Shown: positions 43,614-51,872 of the stretch, piece after piece
Position numbering within the stretch: position 1 is the first letter of the stretch
Layout of the letters: the number at the start of each line of letters is the position of its first letter
DNA from: CAWHYG01 sp963833505
Lineage (GTDB): Bacteria; Eisenbacteria; RBG-16-71-46; CAIMUX01
Reading direction: 5' to 3'
NCBI GenBank assembly: GCA_963833505.1
Contig: CAWHYG010000007.1
Location: forward strand, 124,001-188,000
Length of the DNA: 64,000 nt
The notes under the pieces: generated by a model
The model's input: the letters and a program-made list of their open reading frames with translations, nothing else
What the model was told of the DNA's origin: nothing
Databases searched by the model: none
Translations under genes and position numbers: made by a program

Positions 43614-45035
43614 ATGCGGCGCCGCCAGCAGGCCCGGCGGGTCCCGAGGCCGGGAATCCGTCTTCTTCCCCTGGCCCTGGGGATGCTGGCCTGGATCGCG
43701 CGCCCCGTACCCGCCGCGGATCCCTGGAGTCTCTCCGGGAAGGCGGGGCTCGAGATCGACGGCCTGGGCGAGAGCTTCGGCTCCGGGACCATCTTCCGGA
43801 CCCAGACCGCGATCGACCCGATCAGCAACCCGACCGGCACGAGCCTCAATGAAGCGATCGAGGCGCTTCGTTTCCGGGACGAGACGACTCAAGGCGACGC
43901 CGTCTTTGGCCTGCGCCTGGACCGCAGTGGAACGCTGTTCCTGCACGCCAACGCCGACGTTCATTCGGGAGAAACGCGCACTCAAGGGAACTCCGATTTG
44001 AACTTCGGCGGGACGTTCCCAGCGGGAACCGTCGCCTTCGACAACCGCGTCTACTTCCAGGGAGGCCCGGATGCCGGCGGATCGGGCTTCGATGACGTGG
44101 CCAGCGCCACGTGGTCCCGGCGACGCCTGCCGCTGGGTTTCGAGCTGAAGCTGCGCGCGATCGGGGAACGCTCGTGGGCGGCGGACGATTCCCTGAAGGA
44201 TCTGTTCGACTACCGGGTGGTCCGACCCTCTTTCGAGCTGGCCCGGCCGATCGGTTGGTCGGGCCAACTGGCCCTGCGCGGCGGTCTGGGTCAAAGGTGG
44301 GTGGTGGACCATGCGCTCGGGGCCTATCGAGAGAGATGGGTCGAGGGGGAATGGAGCCAGGCCCTCCGTCCCTTCGATCACGTCGGGCTCACCGTCAGGA
44401 CCGAGCGACGAAGCTACTCGCTGAGCGACACCCTGACCCCTTCCTACGAGGAAACCGCGATCGAGGGAAACGCCGCGATCCCGATGCCGTTCCGGCTGCG
44501 CCTGCGGCTGGATCCCGAGTTCCGGCGGACCGCCTACACGCCGGAGGATTCCCTGGTCTTTCGGGACGACTGGACGGTCGAGGGAACCGTCAAGCTGGAA
44601 GCGTCGCTCGACCGGCTTCGAGGCGAAGACGAGGGGGAAGAGGCGAGCGGGAACGACTGGACGCTGAGCCTGGGGGGACGTTTCGCCGCTCTCCGCAATC
44701 GAACCGCGCACGACTCCGACTACGATGCGGCCGGCGGCCTCCTCGGCTTGACGCGCACCAGTCTGCACGGCTTCTGGATCGACCTGACCGGCGAGGCGGG
44801 CCGGCGCACCTATCGCGTTTCCGGAGGAAGCCACGGAATCCTGTTCGAAGGAATCAACATCTCCCTGTCCGGAACCGACTACACCTACCTGTCCTCCTCG
44901 CTCCTCGCCGAAGCGCCGCTCAAGTACGGGCTGAAGCTCGAGCTTTTCGGTCTGATCGATCAGGAGTATCACACGGCCAGGTCGGACGACTTCGGCCTCT
45001 GGTCCTTCACCACCGGTCTGGTCCGATCGTTCTGA
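43614..45035 (+). CDS. Outer-membrane beta-barrel-type protein
   Basis: A 473-residue exported protein. Start at ATG 43614 gives a basic n-region MRRRQQARRVPRPG and hydrophobic core RLLPLALGMLAWIARPVPAA; an upstream ATG lies within the repeat element and is rejected. The mature chain alternates polar and aromatic residues in long amphipathic strands (WSGQLALRGGLGQRW, HVGLTVRTERRSYSL, FRLRLRLDPEFRRTAY) and ends SFTTGLVRSF with C-terminal Phe. No named family was recognised. Probably a barrel porin or assembly scaffold in the outer membrane. Confidence 0.72.
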   Translation: MRRRQQARRVPRPGIRLLPLALGMLAWIARPVPAADPWSLSGKAGLEIDGLGESFGSGTIFRTQTAIDPISNPTGTSLNEAIEALRFRDETTQGDAVFGLRLDRSGTLFLHANADVHSGETRTQGNSDLNFGGTFPAGTVAFDNRVYFQGGPDAGGSGFDDVASATWSRRRLPLGFELKLRAIGERSWAADDSLKDLFDYRVVRPSFELARPIGWSGQLALRGGLGQRWVVDHALGAYRERWVEGEWSQALRPFDHVGLTVRTERRSYSLSDTLTPSYEETAIEGNAAIPMPFRLRLRLDPEFRRTAYTPEDSLVFRDDWTVEGTVKLEASLDRLRGEDEGEEASGNDWTLSLGGRFAALRNRTAHDSDYDAAGGLLGLTRTSLHGFWIDLTGEAGRRTYRVSGGSHGILFEGINISLSGTDYTYLSSSLLAEAPLKYGLKLELFGLIDQEYHTARSDDFGLWSFTTGLVRSF

Positions 45036-45132
45036 CGGGCCCGCGCGCCGCGTTTTCGGCCGCCGTCCCGGTGTCACCGGGTGGTCGCACGGTCCGGGTT
45101 CGGGTCGATGCACGACCCAGGGCCTGCGCGCG

Positions 45133-45161
45133 TTGACCAAGCTGCGGGCGGCTCCTATACT
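45133..45161 (+). promoter_or_regulatory. Sigma-70-type promoter of the ybbR-like gene
   Basis: TTGACC at 45133-45138 and TATACT at 45156-45161 with exact 17-bp spacing. The start codon at 45200 lies about 32 nt from the expected transcription start and has GGGGAGG. One of the best promoter matches in the window. Confidence 0.7.
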
Positions 45162-45199
45162 GCGGCGATTCGGAGACGGCGCCGGACGCGGGGAGGTCC

Positions 45200-46141
45200 A
45201 TGTTCCAGCGAATGCGGCAGGCGATCCTGCGGAACATCGGGATCAAGATCACATCGCTCATTCTGGCCCTGGCGGTGTACGCCCACGTCTATTCCCAGCA
45301 TGTGCACCAGGCGATCCTGCCCATCCCGCTCCAGATCGAGGGCCTGCCTCGCAATCTGACCTGGCGCGGCGATGTTCCCAAGGAGATCCGGATCCGCGTC
45401 CAGGCCACCGGCGCCGATCTGCTCAAGCTGCGCAATCAGCTTCCCAAGGCGGTGGTCCATCTCGAATCTCCCCATCCGGGATTGCTGGAACGGCCGGTCA
45501 CGAGCGCCGACGTGCAGATACCGCCTGATCTGGACGTCCGGCTGTTGGGGCTGGCCGACCCGGTGGTTCTCATCCTCACGATCGACCTGGTGGCCTCGGC
45601 CCGCCTGCCGGTGGGCGTGCCTCTCCGGGGCGAGCCGGCTGCCGAGACGATGCTGATGGGGCCGGTTCGGGTGCTCCCCGAGTCGGTCCTGGTCACCGGG
45701 GCGAGGAGCCTGATTTCGCAGCTCGACTCGATTGATGCCGAAGAAGTCGACCTGACCGGCCGATCGGAATCTTTTGGGGAGAGCCGTCCGCTGTCCTATC
45801 CGGCGGGGGTTCAGGGAGCTGTCGACCATGTCTCGGTCCGCGTTCCGATCGTCCCATCGGCGCACCGGAGCTTCGGTCCCATCCTCGTGCGGCTTCCGTC
45901 CGACCTGCGGAGAGGCTGGGCCTCCGATCCGGAGAGCGTCGAGGTGGAGGTCATGGGCCCGAAGATGATGGTGGAAGCGATGAAACCCGCCGACATCCGA
46001 GCTGCCGCCGCTCCGTCTCCGGCGCCGGAGACGGATGAGACGGCGCCGCTGCGCGTCGCGCTCTCTCCGGCGTTCCAGGCGCGGGTGAAGGTCGAGTCGG
46101 TCGTGCCTGAGACCGTGACTCTGCTTCGCAGAAGACGCTGA
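45200..46141 (+). CDS. YbbR-domain membrane-anchored protein
   Basis: A 313-residue protein. One N-terminal helix (IGIKITSLILALAVYAHVYS) anchors it with the rest outside the cytoplasm. At least three YbbR-like beta-rich units follow: IPLQIEGLPRNLTWRGDVPKEIRIRVQATGADL, VGVPLRGEPA..VRVLPESVLVTGARSLISQLDSI, and VRVPIVP...VEVEVMGPKMM (given in parts). In Firmicutes the comparable protein (CdaR) regulates the cyclic-di-AMP synthase encoded next door; no diadenylate cyclase gene is adjacent here. Has its own promoter. Confidence 0.82.
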   Translation: MFQRMRQAILRNIGIKITSLILALAVYAHVYSQHVHQAILPIPLQIEGLPRNLTWRGDVPKEIRIRVQATGADLLKLRNQLPKAVVHLESPHPGLLERPVTSADVQIPPDLDVRLLGLADPVVLILTIDLVASARLPVGVPLRGEPAAETMLMGPVRVLPESVLVTGARSLISQLDSIDAEEVDLTGRSESFGESRPLSYPAGVQGAVDHVSVRVPIVPSAHRSFGPILVRLPSDLRRGWASDPESVEVEVMGPKMMVEAMKPADIRAAAAPSPAPETDETAPLRVALSPAFQARVKVESVVPETVTLLRRRR

Positions 46142-46202
46142 GGAGGTGGCCTGTTCCTGGAAGGAGCCAGGAACCAGCGAACATCGCGATCAGGAGGTTT
46201 TC

Positions 46203-46406
46203 ATGAGCGATCCGAACGGATATCCCTACTGCCCGGTTTCACGGCAGAAGTGCCAGAACGGCAAGGTCTGGGCCCGTCCCGAGCCCGGAGAGGATCTGAC
46301 TTTCTGCGCTTTCTGGCACCAGAAGGAGCAGCGCTGCGTCCTGCGCATGGTGGAGTTCGATCTCTTCAACATCGCTCGCTGTCTCGACGAACTGCGAAAT
46401 CGTTGA
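46203..46406 (+). CDS. Small Cys-containing protein, unknown
   Basis: A 67-residue protein with a strong AGGAGGTTTT ribosome-binding site. Five Cys: CPVSRQKC near residues 10-17, FCAFW, QRCVL and ARCLDEL. The spacing C-x6-C...C...C is suggestive of a metal site or disulfides, but no named family was recognised. It lacks a signal peptide, so a cytoplasmic metal-binding role is more likely. It follows the ybbR-like gene by 61 bp and is probably in the same transcript. Confidence 0.75.
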   Translation: MSDPNGYPYCPVSRQKCQNGKVWARPEPGEDLTFCAFWHQKEQRCVLRMVEFDLFNIARCLDELRNR

Positions 46407-46583
46407 TCCTGGCGTTTTCACGGCCCGCCTTCTGACGTCGCCATCGCCGGTCCCGCTCGGGCCGGCCGCGCGTGCCCGCTCCGCCTTCGGGGCCGATCCG
46501 CCGCCTTCCGGTCGGATCGCCGGGCGCCCGCGTGAACCTCTTCCCATGTATCAAGTTACTGTAAGGCAGCCGCCGATTTTGTG

Positions 46584-46613
46584 TTGACAGGCTGAAACGC
46601 CCGGTGCTAGTGT
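46584..46613 (+). promoter_or_regulatory. Sigma-70-type promoter of the HU gene, extended -10
   Basis: TTGACA at 46584-46589 (perfect -35), 18-bp spacer, TAGTGT at 46608-46613 preceded by TGC, an extended -10 arrangement. The same TTGACA...TGCTAG pattern stands before the large surface-protein gene at 51.9 kb. Expected start near 46620, giving a ~114-nt leader. Confidence 0.7.
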
Positions 46614-46670
46614 GCCGATGCTCTAAGTGCCGGGGGAAAAGCGAGTTCGTTCCGTGGACCCGGGGGGCTT

Positions 46671-46713
46671 CGAGCAGGAGAGGCCGCTGGTGCTCCGGAA
46701 GCGATCCTGCTCG
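46671..46713 (+). promoter_or_regulatory. Leader hairpin before the HU gene
   Basis: CGAGCAGGA at 46671-46679 pairs perfectly with TCCTGCTCG at 46705-46713, a 9-bp stem enclosing 25 nt that can pair further. It ends about 9 nt before the AAGGAGG that serves the HU start. A candidate for translational control or transcript stability. Confidence 0.55.
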
Positions 46714-46733
46714 TGGGGAACAAGGAGGTGCGC

Positions 46734-47012
46734 ATGACCAAGGCCGATCTGGTTGACGAGATTGCCTCGCTCACGGGCTTGACGAAGAAGGATGTCGCGG
46801 AAACGGTCGACGAATTCCTCGAGGGCGTCTGTCGGGCGCTCGTCGCTGGAAAGCACATCGAGATTCGCGGATTCGGAACGTTCAAGGTGAAGGACCGCAG
46901 GCCCCGGATCGCGCGCAACCCGCGAACCGGAGAGCAGGTCCCCGTGGAAGCTCGCAAGGTCCCTGTCTTCAAGGTCTCCAAAGAGCTCAAGGACAAGGTC
47001 GCGAACGCCTGA
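46734..47012 (+). CDS. HU-family nucleoid protein
   Basis: A 92-residue basic DNA-bending protein. N-terminal helices MTKADLVDEIASLTGLTKKDVAETVDEFLE (given here as start and end: MTKADL ... DEFLE), then IRGFGTFKVKDRRPRIARNP, the beta-arm RNPRTGEQVPVEAR, and the final VPVFKVSKELKD. All HU/IHF signature features and length are normal. A strong AAGGAGGTG lies upstream of the ATG. It could be HU or an IHF-like paralogue; HU is more likely from the loop sequence. Transcribed from its own strong promoter. Confidence 0.95.
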   Translation: MTKADLVDEIASLTGLTKKDVAETVDEFLEGVCRALVAGKHIEIRGFGTFKVKDRRPRIARNPRTGEQVPVEARKVPVFKVSKELKDKVANA

Positions 47013-47100
47013 TCCGCGCCCCGTTTTCAGCGCGGGCTCAGAGTTGCGAACCGCCCGGCCCGCGTATGCGAGATTCGCAGGGCGCGACGCCGGCCGTCGG

Positions 47101-47865
47101 ATGTCGGATGCCTCCATGAAACCGGCATCCGGACTTCGCCCAGGAACGCTCTATCTTGTGCCTACGCCGATCGGGAATCTGGAGGACATCACCCTGAGAG
47201 CGCTTCGAGTCCTCCGGGAAGCGGACTGGGTGGCGGCGGAGGACACGAGACGGGCGAAAATCCTCTTCCAGGCGCATGAGATCCGGCGGCCGCTGTTCTC
47301 GCACCACGCGCACAACGAACATCGCGAGACGCCCCGGTTGGTGGCCCGACTGCGGGCGGGCGAAACGGGCGCCCTCATCACGGACGCCGGAACACCGGCC
47401 ATTTCGGATCCGGGATACCTTCTGGCTCGGGAAGCTCGTGAGAGCGGAATTCCGGTGATCGTCCTGCCCGGGCCCTCCGCGGTCATCACCGCCCTGGTCG
47501 CCTCCGGTCTTCCGCCCGTTCCCTTTGTCTTTCTTGGCTACGTTCCGCCCACGTCCGGCCGCCGCCGAAAGGCGCTGGAGGACGTCCGGAACCAGCCGTT
47601 GACGGCGGTCCTCTTCGAGGTTCCGCACCGCCTGCGGCGGACCCTGGAAGCGGCGGCGGAAATCCTGCCCGATCGAACGGTCGCCGTTCTCAGGGAGATG
47701 ACCAAGCTTCATGAGGAAGCGAAGACGGGACGCCCTCAGGAGCTTCTGGACGGTCTGCCCGAACCGGTTCGCGGGGAGATCGTGCTGGTCTTCGAGCCGC
47801 TCTCGCGTCACCATCGCGCCGCAGAGACGGCGGCCGAGGACGAGGGCCCCGGGGCGACCCCATGA
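47101..47865 (+). CDS. rsmI: 16S rRNA (cytidine-1402 2'-O)-methyltransferase
   Basis: A 254-residue SAM-dependent methyltransferase of the SpoU-unrelated tetrapyrrole-methylase fold. Signature LYLVPTPIGNLEDITLRALRVL at the N-terminus (in parts), AAEDTRRAK, FSHHAHNE, ALITDAGTPAISDPG and VLPGPSAVITALVASGLP. It methylates C1402 in the ribosomal P site with RsmH. Start at 47101 or Met at 47116; no strong ribosome-binding site decides. It overlaps the CDP-alcohol phosphatidyltransferase gene by 4 bp. Confidence 0.95.
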   Translation: MSDASMKPASGLRPGTLYLVPTPIGNLEDITLRALRVLREADWVAAEDTRRAKILFQAHEIRRPLFSHHAHNEHRETPRLVARLRAGETGALITDAGTPAISDPGYLLAREARESGIPVIVLPGPSAVITALVASGLPPVPFVFLGYVPPTSGRRRKALEDVRNQPLTAVLFEVPHRLRRTLEAAAEILPDRTVAVLREMTKLHEEAKTGRPQELLDGLPEPVRGEIVLVFEPLSRHHRAAETAAEDEGPGATP

Positions 47866-48515
47866 AGAGCCGGATCAAGAACGCGGCGCGCGGCCTCCTC
47901 CGTCCCATCGGAGCGGCTCTGGCGCGCGCCGGAGTCGCGCCGGACGCCGTGACCTTGACGGGCTTTGGCGCCTCCGCTCTCGCGGCCTGGGGATTCCTCC
48001 GGGCCGACGGGCGGCTGGCGTTCGCCGGGATCCTGGCGAGCGGCCTCCTGGACATGCTGGATGGCGCCGTGGCCCGGGCGCGCGGCGGCCCGGCGAACCC
48101 GTTCGGCGCGGCGCTCGATTCGACCGCCGACCGGTACGGCGAGGGGTTGATCTTCGCCGCCATCCTGGTCCGGCTGGCGCAGGCGGGCGGGGCATGGTGG
48201 CTGCTCCTTCTCGCCGTGACCGCAGGGATCGGGTCCTATCTGGTCTCCTACGTGCGGGCGCGGAGCGAAGGTCTGGGAATCCCCTGCGAGGGCGGCGTCC
48301 TCGAACGGCCGGAACGCGTCGGCCTCCTGCTCGTCCTGGCGGCGTGGGGACCGCGGGGCATGCCCTGGATCCTCGGAGCGCTCGCGCTTCTTTCCCACGT
48401 CACGTTCATCCAGCGTCTGGCGCGCGTTCGCGGACGGAAAGCGCGCGGCGCATCGGAACCCGCGGCGGAAGGAGACAAGCCCGTTCGCCGTCCCGTCCAA
48501 AAGGCGCGTCCATGA
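47862..48515 (+). CDS. CDP-alcohol phosphatidyltransferase
   Basis: A 217-residue membrane enzyme. The family motif D-x2-DG-x2-AR-x8-G-x3-D-x3-D is visible in DMLDGAVARARGG and FGAALDSTADR, holding the two metal ions. Five or six hydrophobic helices surround it. Members transfer a phosphatidyl group from CDP-diacylglycerol to an alcohol such as glycerol phosphate, inositol phosphate or serine. The short length and loop most resemble inositol-phosphate or archaetidyl-type transferases, but the acceptor cannot be fixed by eye. Overlaps rsmI and tmk by 4 bp each. Confidence 0.88.
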   Translation: MKSRIKNAARGLLRPIGAALARAGVAPDAVTLTGFGASALAAWGFLRADGRLAFAGILASGLLDMLDGAVARARGGPANPFGAALDSTADRYGEGLIFAAILVRLAQAGGAWWLLLLAVTAGIGSYLVSYVRARSEGLGIPCEGGVLERPERVGLLLVLAAWGPRGMPWILGALALLSHVTFIQRLARVRGRKARGASEPAAEGDKPVRRPVQKARP

Positions 48516-49147
48516 ATCCGCGCGCGGGCCGACTGATCTCCTTCGAAGGGATCGAGGGATCGGGCAAGTCGACGCAGATCCGACCTCTCGAAGACTGGCT
48601 GAGAAATCAGGGAAGGCGGGTCCTCGCGGTCCGCGAGCCGGGCGGCACCGAACTGTCCGAGGAGATCCGGGACCTGTTGCTGCGCCGCGACGGACCGCCG
48701 GTTCCCGCCTGGTCGGAGCTTTGTCTCTATCTGGCGGCCCGGGCTCAGCTCGTGGGAGAGGTCATCCGGCCGGCGCTGGAGCAGGGCCTGATCGTGATCG
48801 CCGACCGCTACGGGGACGCCTCGGTCGCCTACCAGGGAGCGGGACGCCGCCTGGGAGTCGATCGCGTGCGGCGGATGAACGGATGGGTGACCGGGGATCT
48901 TGTCCCTGACCTGACGTTGCTGCTCGATCTCGATCCGGGGGAAGGGCTCGCGAGAATCCGGCGGGCCCGCGGAACCGACGCCCTGGATCGTCTCGAACGG
49001 GAGCCGCTGGCCTTCCACCGGCGGATCCGCGCCGCCTATCTACGGCTGGCGAAGCGCGAGCCGGATCGCTTCCGGGTGCTCGACGGGACCCTTCCGGCGG
49101 AGACGCTGGCGGAGTCGATCCGCGCCGAGGTTTCGAAGCTGCTCTAG
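48512..49147 (+). CDS. tmk: Thymidylate kinase
   Basis: A 211-residue dTMP kinase producing dTDP for DNA synthesis. P-loop FEGIEGSGKST, the DR(Y/F) motif as ADRYGDASVAYQGAGR, the Lid-region EPGGTELSEEIR and the C-terminal DLDPGEGLARIRRARG. All catalytic residues are present. ATG at 48512 overlaps the stop of the preceding gene (ATGA). Confidence 0.95.
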   Translation: MNPRAGRLISFEGIEGSGKSTQIRPLEDWLRNQGRRVLAVREPGGTELSEEIRDLLLRRDGPPVPAWSELCLYLAARAQLVGEVIRPALEQGLIVIADRYGDASVAYQGAGRRLGVDRVRRMNGWVTGDLVPDLTLLLDLDPGEGLARIRRARGTDALDRLEREPLAFHRRIRAAYLRLAKREPDRFRVLDGTLPAETLAESIRAEVSKLL

Positions 49148-49156
49148 ATGCCATGG

Positions 49157-51187
49157 CTATGGTCCCGGGGGAATCGGCTCCGCCGGAAACTCGAGCAGCG
49201 CGTTGCCGCCCGATTCGGTTCGACTGACCGGACGCAACCACTGCAAGTTGTCGAGAAACGCTTCGTAGGTCCGGGGGGCGAGCACCGGCATGGGGACCAT
49301 CGTGCGTCCGTCGCGGCCCAGAAGCTCGGCGGAACCGACGATCACGACCCAGCGCACGTGGTACCGGCCCAGAAATCCGCCCACGGAATCGAGAACCCGG
49401 GTCCGTTCGTCCGCGGGAAGCGAGGCCATCCACCCGGGTCTTCCGAAATCGCGCGCCAGGGTGTTCCAGACCGGTTCCGCGAACGGGTCCGGGCCGGTGC
49501 GCGTCCGAAACGGAATGGCGTCGCCGACGCTCTCGATCAAGCGCTGGCGGTGCGCGGTTTGATAGAGCAGATTCTCGCGGTCGGGCAGCGCCGGTAGATG
49601 AATCAAGGCGAACGCGCCGGGTTCGGCCCGGATCCCCTGGTAGATCGCCGGGACAGTCGCTTCGGCGAGGGGCAGGGGGGCGGCCAGGGACTCGAACAGG
49701 ATGAGTCCGCAGGCGATGATCTCGGGGCCCGGTCCGCCGGACGCGCCCGGTAGCCGCCGCCGGATGTCCGCCCAGCCGCCGGCGACGGCGACGGCCAGGC
49801 AGAGCTGGGCCGGCATGAGGAAGCGGATCGGCGTTCGCGAACGGCCGAGGATCGGAAGAAGCCGGGCCAGGATCGCCTCCGGCATGGGCAGGCCGGGGAA
49901 GGCGCGCCCCGCCACGTGGAGCACCGGACCAAGCGAAAGCGTGTAGAACAGGAAGAACCCGAAGAGCCAGCGTCGTCCCCGACGCTCGCGCATCGCCGAG
50001 ACCGCCGCCGGGATGAGGAGCGCGAGCGAGATCCATCCGAGGGAGGCTCCGAGCCCTCCGTCTCCGTGATGGAAGCGGCCGGTCATCGCACTGGCGCTTC
50101 GATACCAGAGAGGATGGCGAGGGTTCGGCACCACCGCGTCAGCCAGGTCGGCGGAGTAGACCTCGGCCCGCCCGGCCGGGAATCCGCCTGCGGATCGCAG
50201 ATCCCGCCGCAACTCCGATGCGAAAGGCAACGCCAGAAGGACCAGGACGAACAGGACCGCGCCGCCTACCGCGGCTCTCCGTCGTTCATCCCCGGTCGGG
50301 AGCTGGGAGACTCCCGGCGACCTCAGCCGGCGCAGGCGGGGCAGCTCCGGGACGGCGAGCCAGGCCAGAAGCAGCGCCGCATAGAGGGCGTACTCCAGGG
50401 AGCTGAGCCCGACCAGAACCAGGCTTCCCGCCCACAGGGCGGCGTTCGCAACCGACGGACGCCGCAGCCAGCGGACCCAGGCCCAGGTCAGGAGAACGAC
50501 GAATTCGCCTGCCAGGACATGGAGGCGGACCAGGTTGGCGAACCGGAAGCTGGTGAAGGCAAGCAGGACGCCTGCGATCAACGAGGCGCCGCGATGGCCG
50601 GTCTCGGACAAGGCGAGCCGGAACCCGATATAGCCCGTCAAGGTGAACGACCCGAGGATCGCCAGGTTGTACAACGCGGCGAGGAGAGAGACCGAGATCC
50701 GGGGATCGTTCCGGGTGGCCGGGACGACGGCATTCAACAGCAGAGCGGCGGGAGCGGCGGCCAGCGCCTGGGCGAAGTTGAGGGTGTGAAGGGCCAGTCC
50801 GGTGCCGTTCGGATAGAACAGCCACCGGGTGCAGAGCGGATCGAAGCCGCGTGCGAGCGCCGAGCGGAGCCACCAGAAGTTCCACAGACTGATGTAGGCA
50901 TCGGCCCCGGCGTCAGCTGCCAGCATGAGGCGGGTGGGGTGAAGCGCGAGCGGAGACGTCATCCCCAGCGCCAGAGCCAGGAATCCGAGGATGGCCGCCC
51001 CGGGCCGAGGCCCGCCGGACACCCTCACTCTCGAGAGGTCGGGAGCCGCGCGACCGAGCATCCACAACCCTGCGGCGATTGCGAGCGCCAGGAGCAGCCA
51101 GGCAGCCAATGGGCGTCCTTCCGTCTCTCCCCGGGCCCACCCGGCGGTTCCGAGGTTGGTCAAATCGGGCAATATTCTGTGGTCCAA
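49157..51187 (-). CDS. Large polytopic membrane protein, probably GT-C-like
   Basis: A 676-residue protein with about 12 hydrophobic helices. After the first helix (AWLLLALAIAAGLWMLG), a loop has ADAGADAYISLWNFWWLRSAL, where an acidic pair precedes helices, and LFYPNGTGLALHTLNFAQAL, as in several GT-C-type or YfhO-like membrane proteins. The C-terminal ~180 residues are soluble (PSLPADERTRVLDSVGGFLGRYHVRWVVIVGS...), typical for such proteins. Start at TTG 51187 is uncertain. No TPR repeats. Convergent with tmk. Substrate unknown. Confidence 0.7.
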   Translation of the reverse strand: MDHRILPDLTNLGTAGWARGETEGRPLAAWLLLALAIAAGLWMLGRAAPDLSRVRVSGGPRPGAAILGFLALALGMTSPLALHPTRLMLAADAGADAYISLWNFWWLRSALARGFDPLCTRWLFYPNGTGLALHTLNFAQALAAAPAALLLNAVVPATRNDPRISVSLLAALYNLAILGSFTLTGYIGFRLALSETGHRGASLIAGVLLAFTSFRFANLVRLHVLAGEFVVLLTWAWVRWLRRPSVANAALWAGSLVLVGLSSLEYALYAALLLAWLAVPELPRLRRLRSPGVSQLPTGDERRRAAVGGAVLFVLVLLALPFASELRRDLRSAGGFPAGRAEVYSADLADAVVPNPRHPLWYRSASAMTGRFHHGDGGLGASLGWISLALLIPAAVSAMRERRGRRWLFGFFLFYTLSLGPVLHVAGRAFPGLPMPEAILARLLPILGRSRTPIRFLMPAQLCLAVAVAGGWADIRRRLPGASGGPGPEIIACGLILFESLAAPLPLAEATVPAIYQGIRAEPGAFALIHLPALPDRENLLYQTAHRQRLIESVGDAIPFRTRTGPDPFAEPVWNTLARDFGRPGWMASLPADERTRVLDSVGGFLGRYHVRWVVIVGSAELLGRDGRTMVPMPVLAPRTYEAFLDNLQWLRPVSRTESGGNALLEFPAEPIPPGP

Positions 51188-51443
51188 GGACTTTCGTCCC
51201 GGATGTTCAAGCCCGACGGGGCGGGTGTCAAGGGAGCGCCCGACCCGCTCGGCGGAGACCGCCGGCGCTCCGGGGCATCCGGCGCGGGGTCCGAAGGCGG
51301 TCTGTTTGACGCAGTGCCACTGAGTCTCATGTCTCTCTCTGTGAGATTAGATCGCGATTTACGGTCTCCCTCAGGGCTCAGGATCCGACATATCGGAAGG
51401 CGCTCCGAGCTGGCGGCGGGGCGGCTGGATTCTTTGCAGCCGG

Positions 51444-51472
51444 TTGACACCGGTCTGACTTGGTGCTAGCAT
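51444..51472 (+). promoter_or_regulatory. Sigma-70-type promoter, extended -10, of the surface-protein gene
   Basis: Perfect TTGACA at 51444-51449, 17-bp spacer, TAGCAT at 51467-51472 preceded by TGC. Almost the same sequence design as the HU promoter. Expected start near 51479. Confidence 0.7.
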
Positions 51473-51481
51473 TATTGATAG

Positions 51482-51566
51482 AGCAGGACGTCTGCTGGGC
51501 GAGACCGGATATCTGTAGCATCCGCGTTACCTGAAGTCATCGCCCCTGGCGAAAGCGCCGGCGATG
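51482..51566 (+). promoter_or_regulatory. Structured 5' leader, possible cis-regulatory RNA
   Basis: Three consecutive hairpins: AGCAG/CTGCT at 51482-51496 (loop 5), CGGAT/ATCCG at 51506-51524 (loop 9), and CATCGCC/GGCGATG at 51538-51566 enclosing a second helix GGCG-AAAG-CGCC and a CCT bulge. The last stem-loop alone has 11 perfect pairs. No known riboswitch consensus was recognised. Further pairing (GTGGC with GCCA) follows beyond 51585. Confidence 0.45.
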
Positions 51567-51872
51567 GCAAGGGCACGAGAGGCGTGGCTAGAGAGACTGC
51601 TTCGGCCAGACGGCAACCTGTCCCTGGACTCTGGATCGTGCCGGGCGGACGTTCGCGAATCCCTTCGGAAGAGGCGTGGGAGCGGCGGCCGGAACGAGGC
51701 AGCGGCCAGGTTGTCCTCGGGGTTGGCAACGCCTCCGTGAACGGGTGGTGGGTCGGTGGATCCAGCGCTTTTACACGGTGGCACTGTAGAAGTTGGACCA
51801 CGCGGGTCCTCCAGCCTGTCCCGCAGCGAGAGGCTTGGCCCGCAGACAACCAGGAGAGAGCGGAGGCTAACG

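Larger units (their letters stand above)
46407..46733. other. 327-bp intergenic region with HU promoter and leader
   Basis: Contains a strong promoter (46584-46613) and a leader with a long hairpin (46671-46713), both listed separately. The first ~170 bp, rich in GC, show no gene or clear terminator. Confidence 0.6.
51188..51872. other. 685-bp intergenic region with promoter and long structured leader
   Basis: Lies between the minus-strand membrane-protein gene and the 1082-residue surface-protein gene. The promoter (51444-51472) predicts a leader of about 390 nt, which begins with three hairpins (51482-51566). Apart from these I see no gene; the upstream 250 bp is featureless. Confidence 0.6.

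Noticed and set aside
47014..47035. CCGCGC/GCGCGG hairpin after the HU gene as an intrinsic terminator
   Set aside because: Stem only 6 bp and no T-run follows; rsmI starts nearby and may be co-transcribed.
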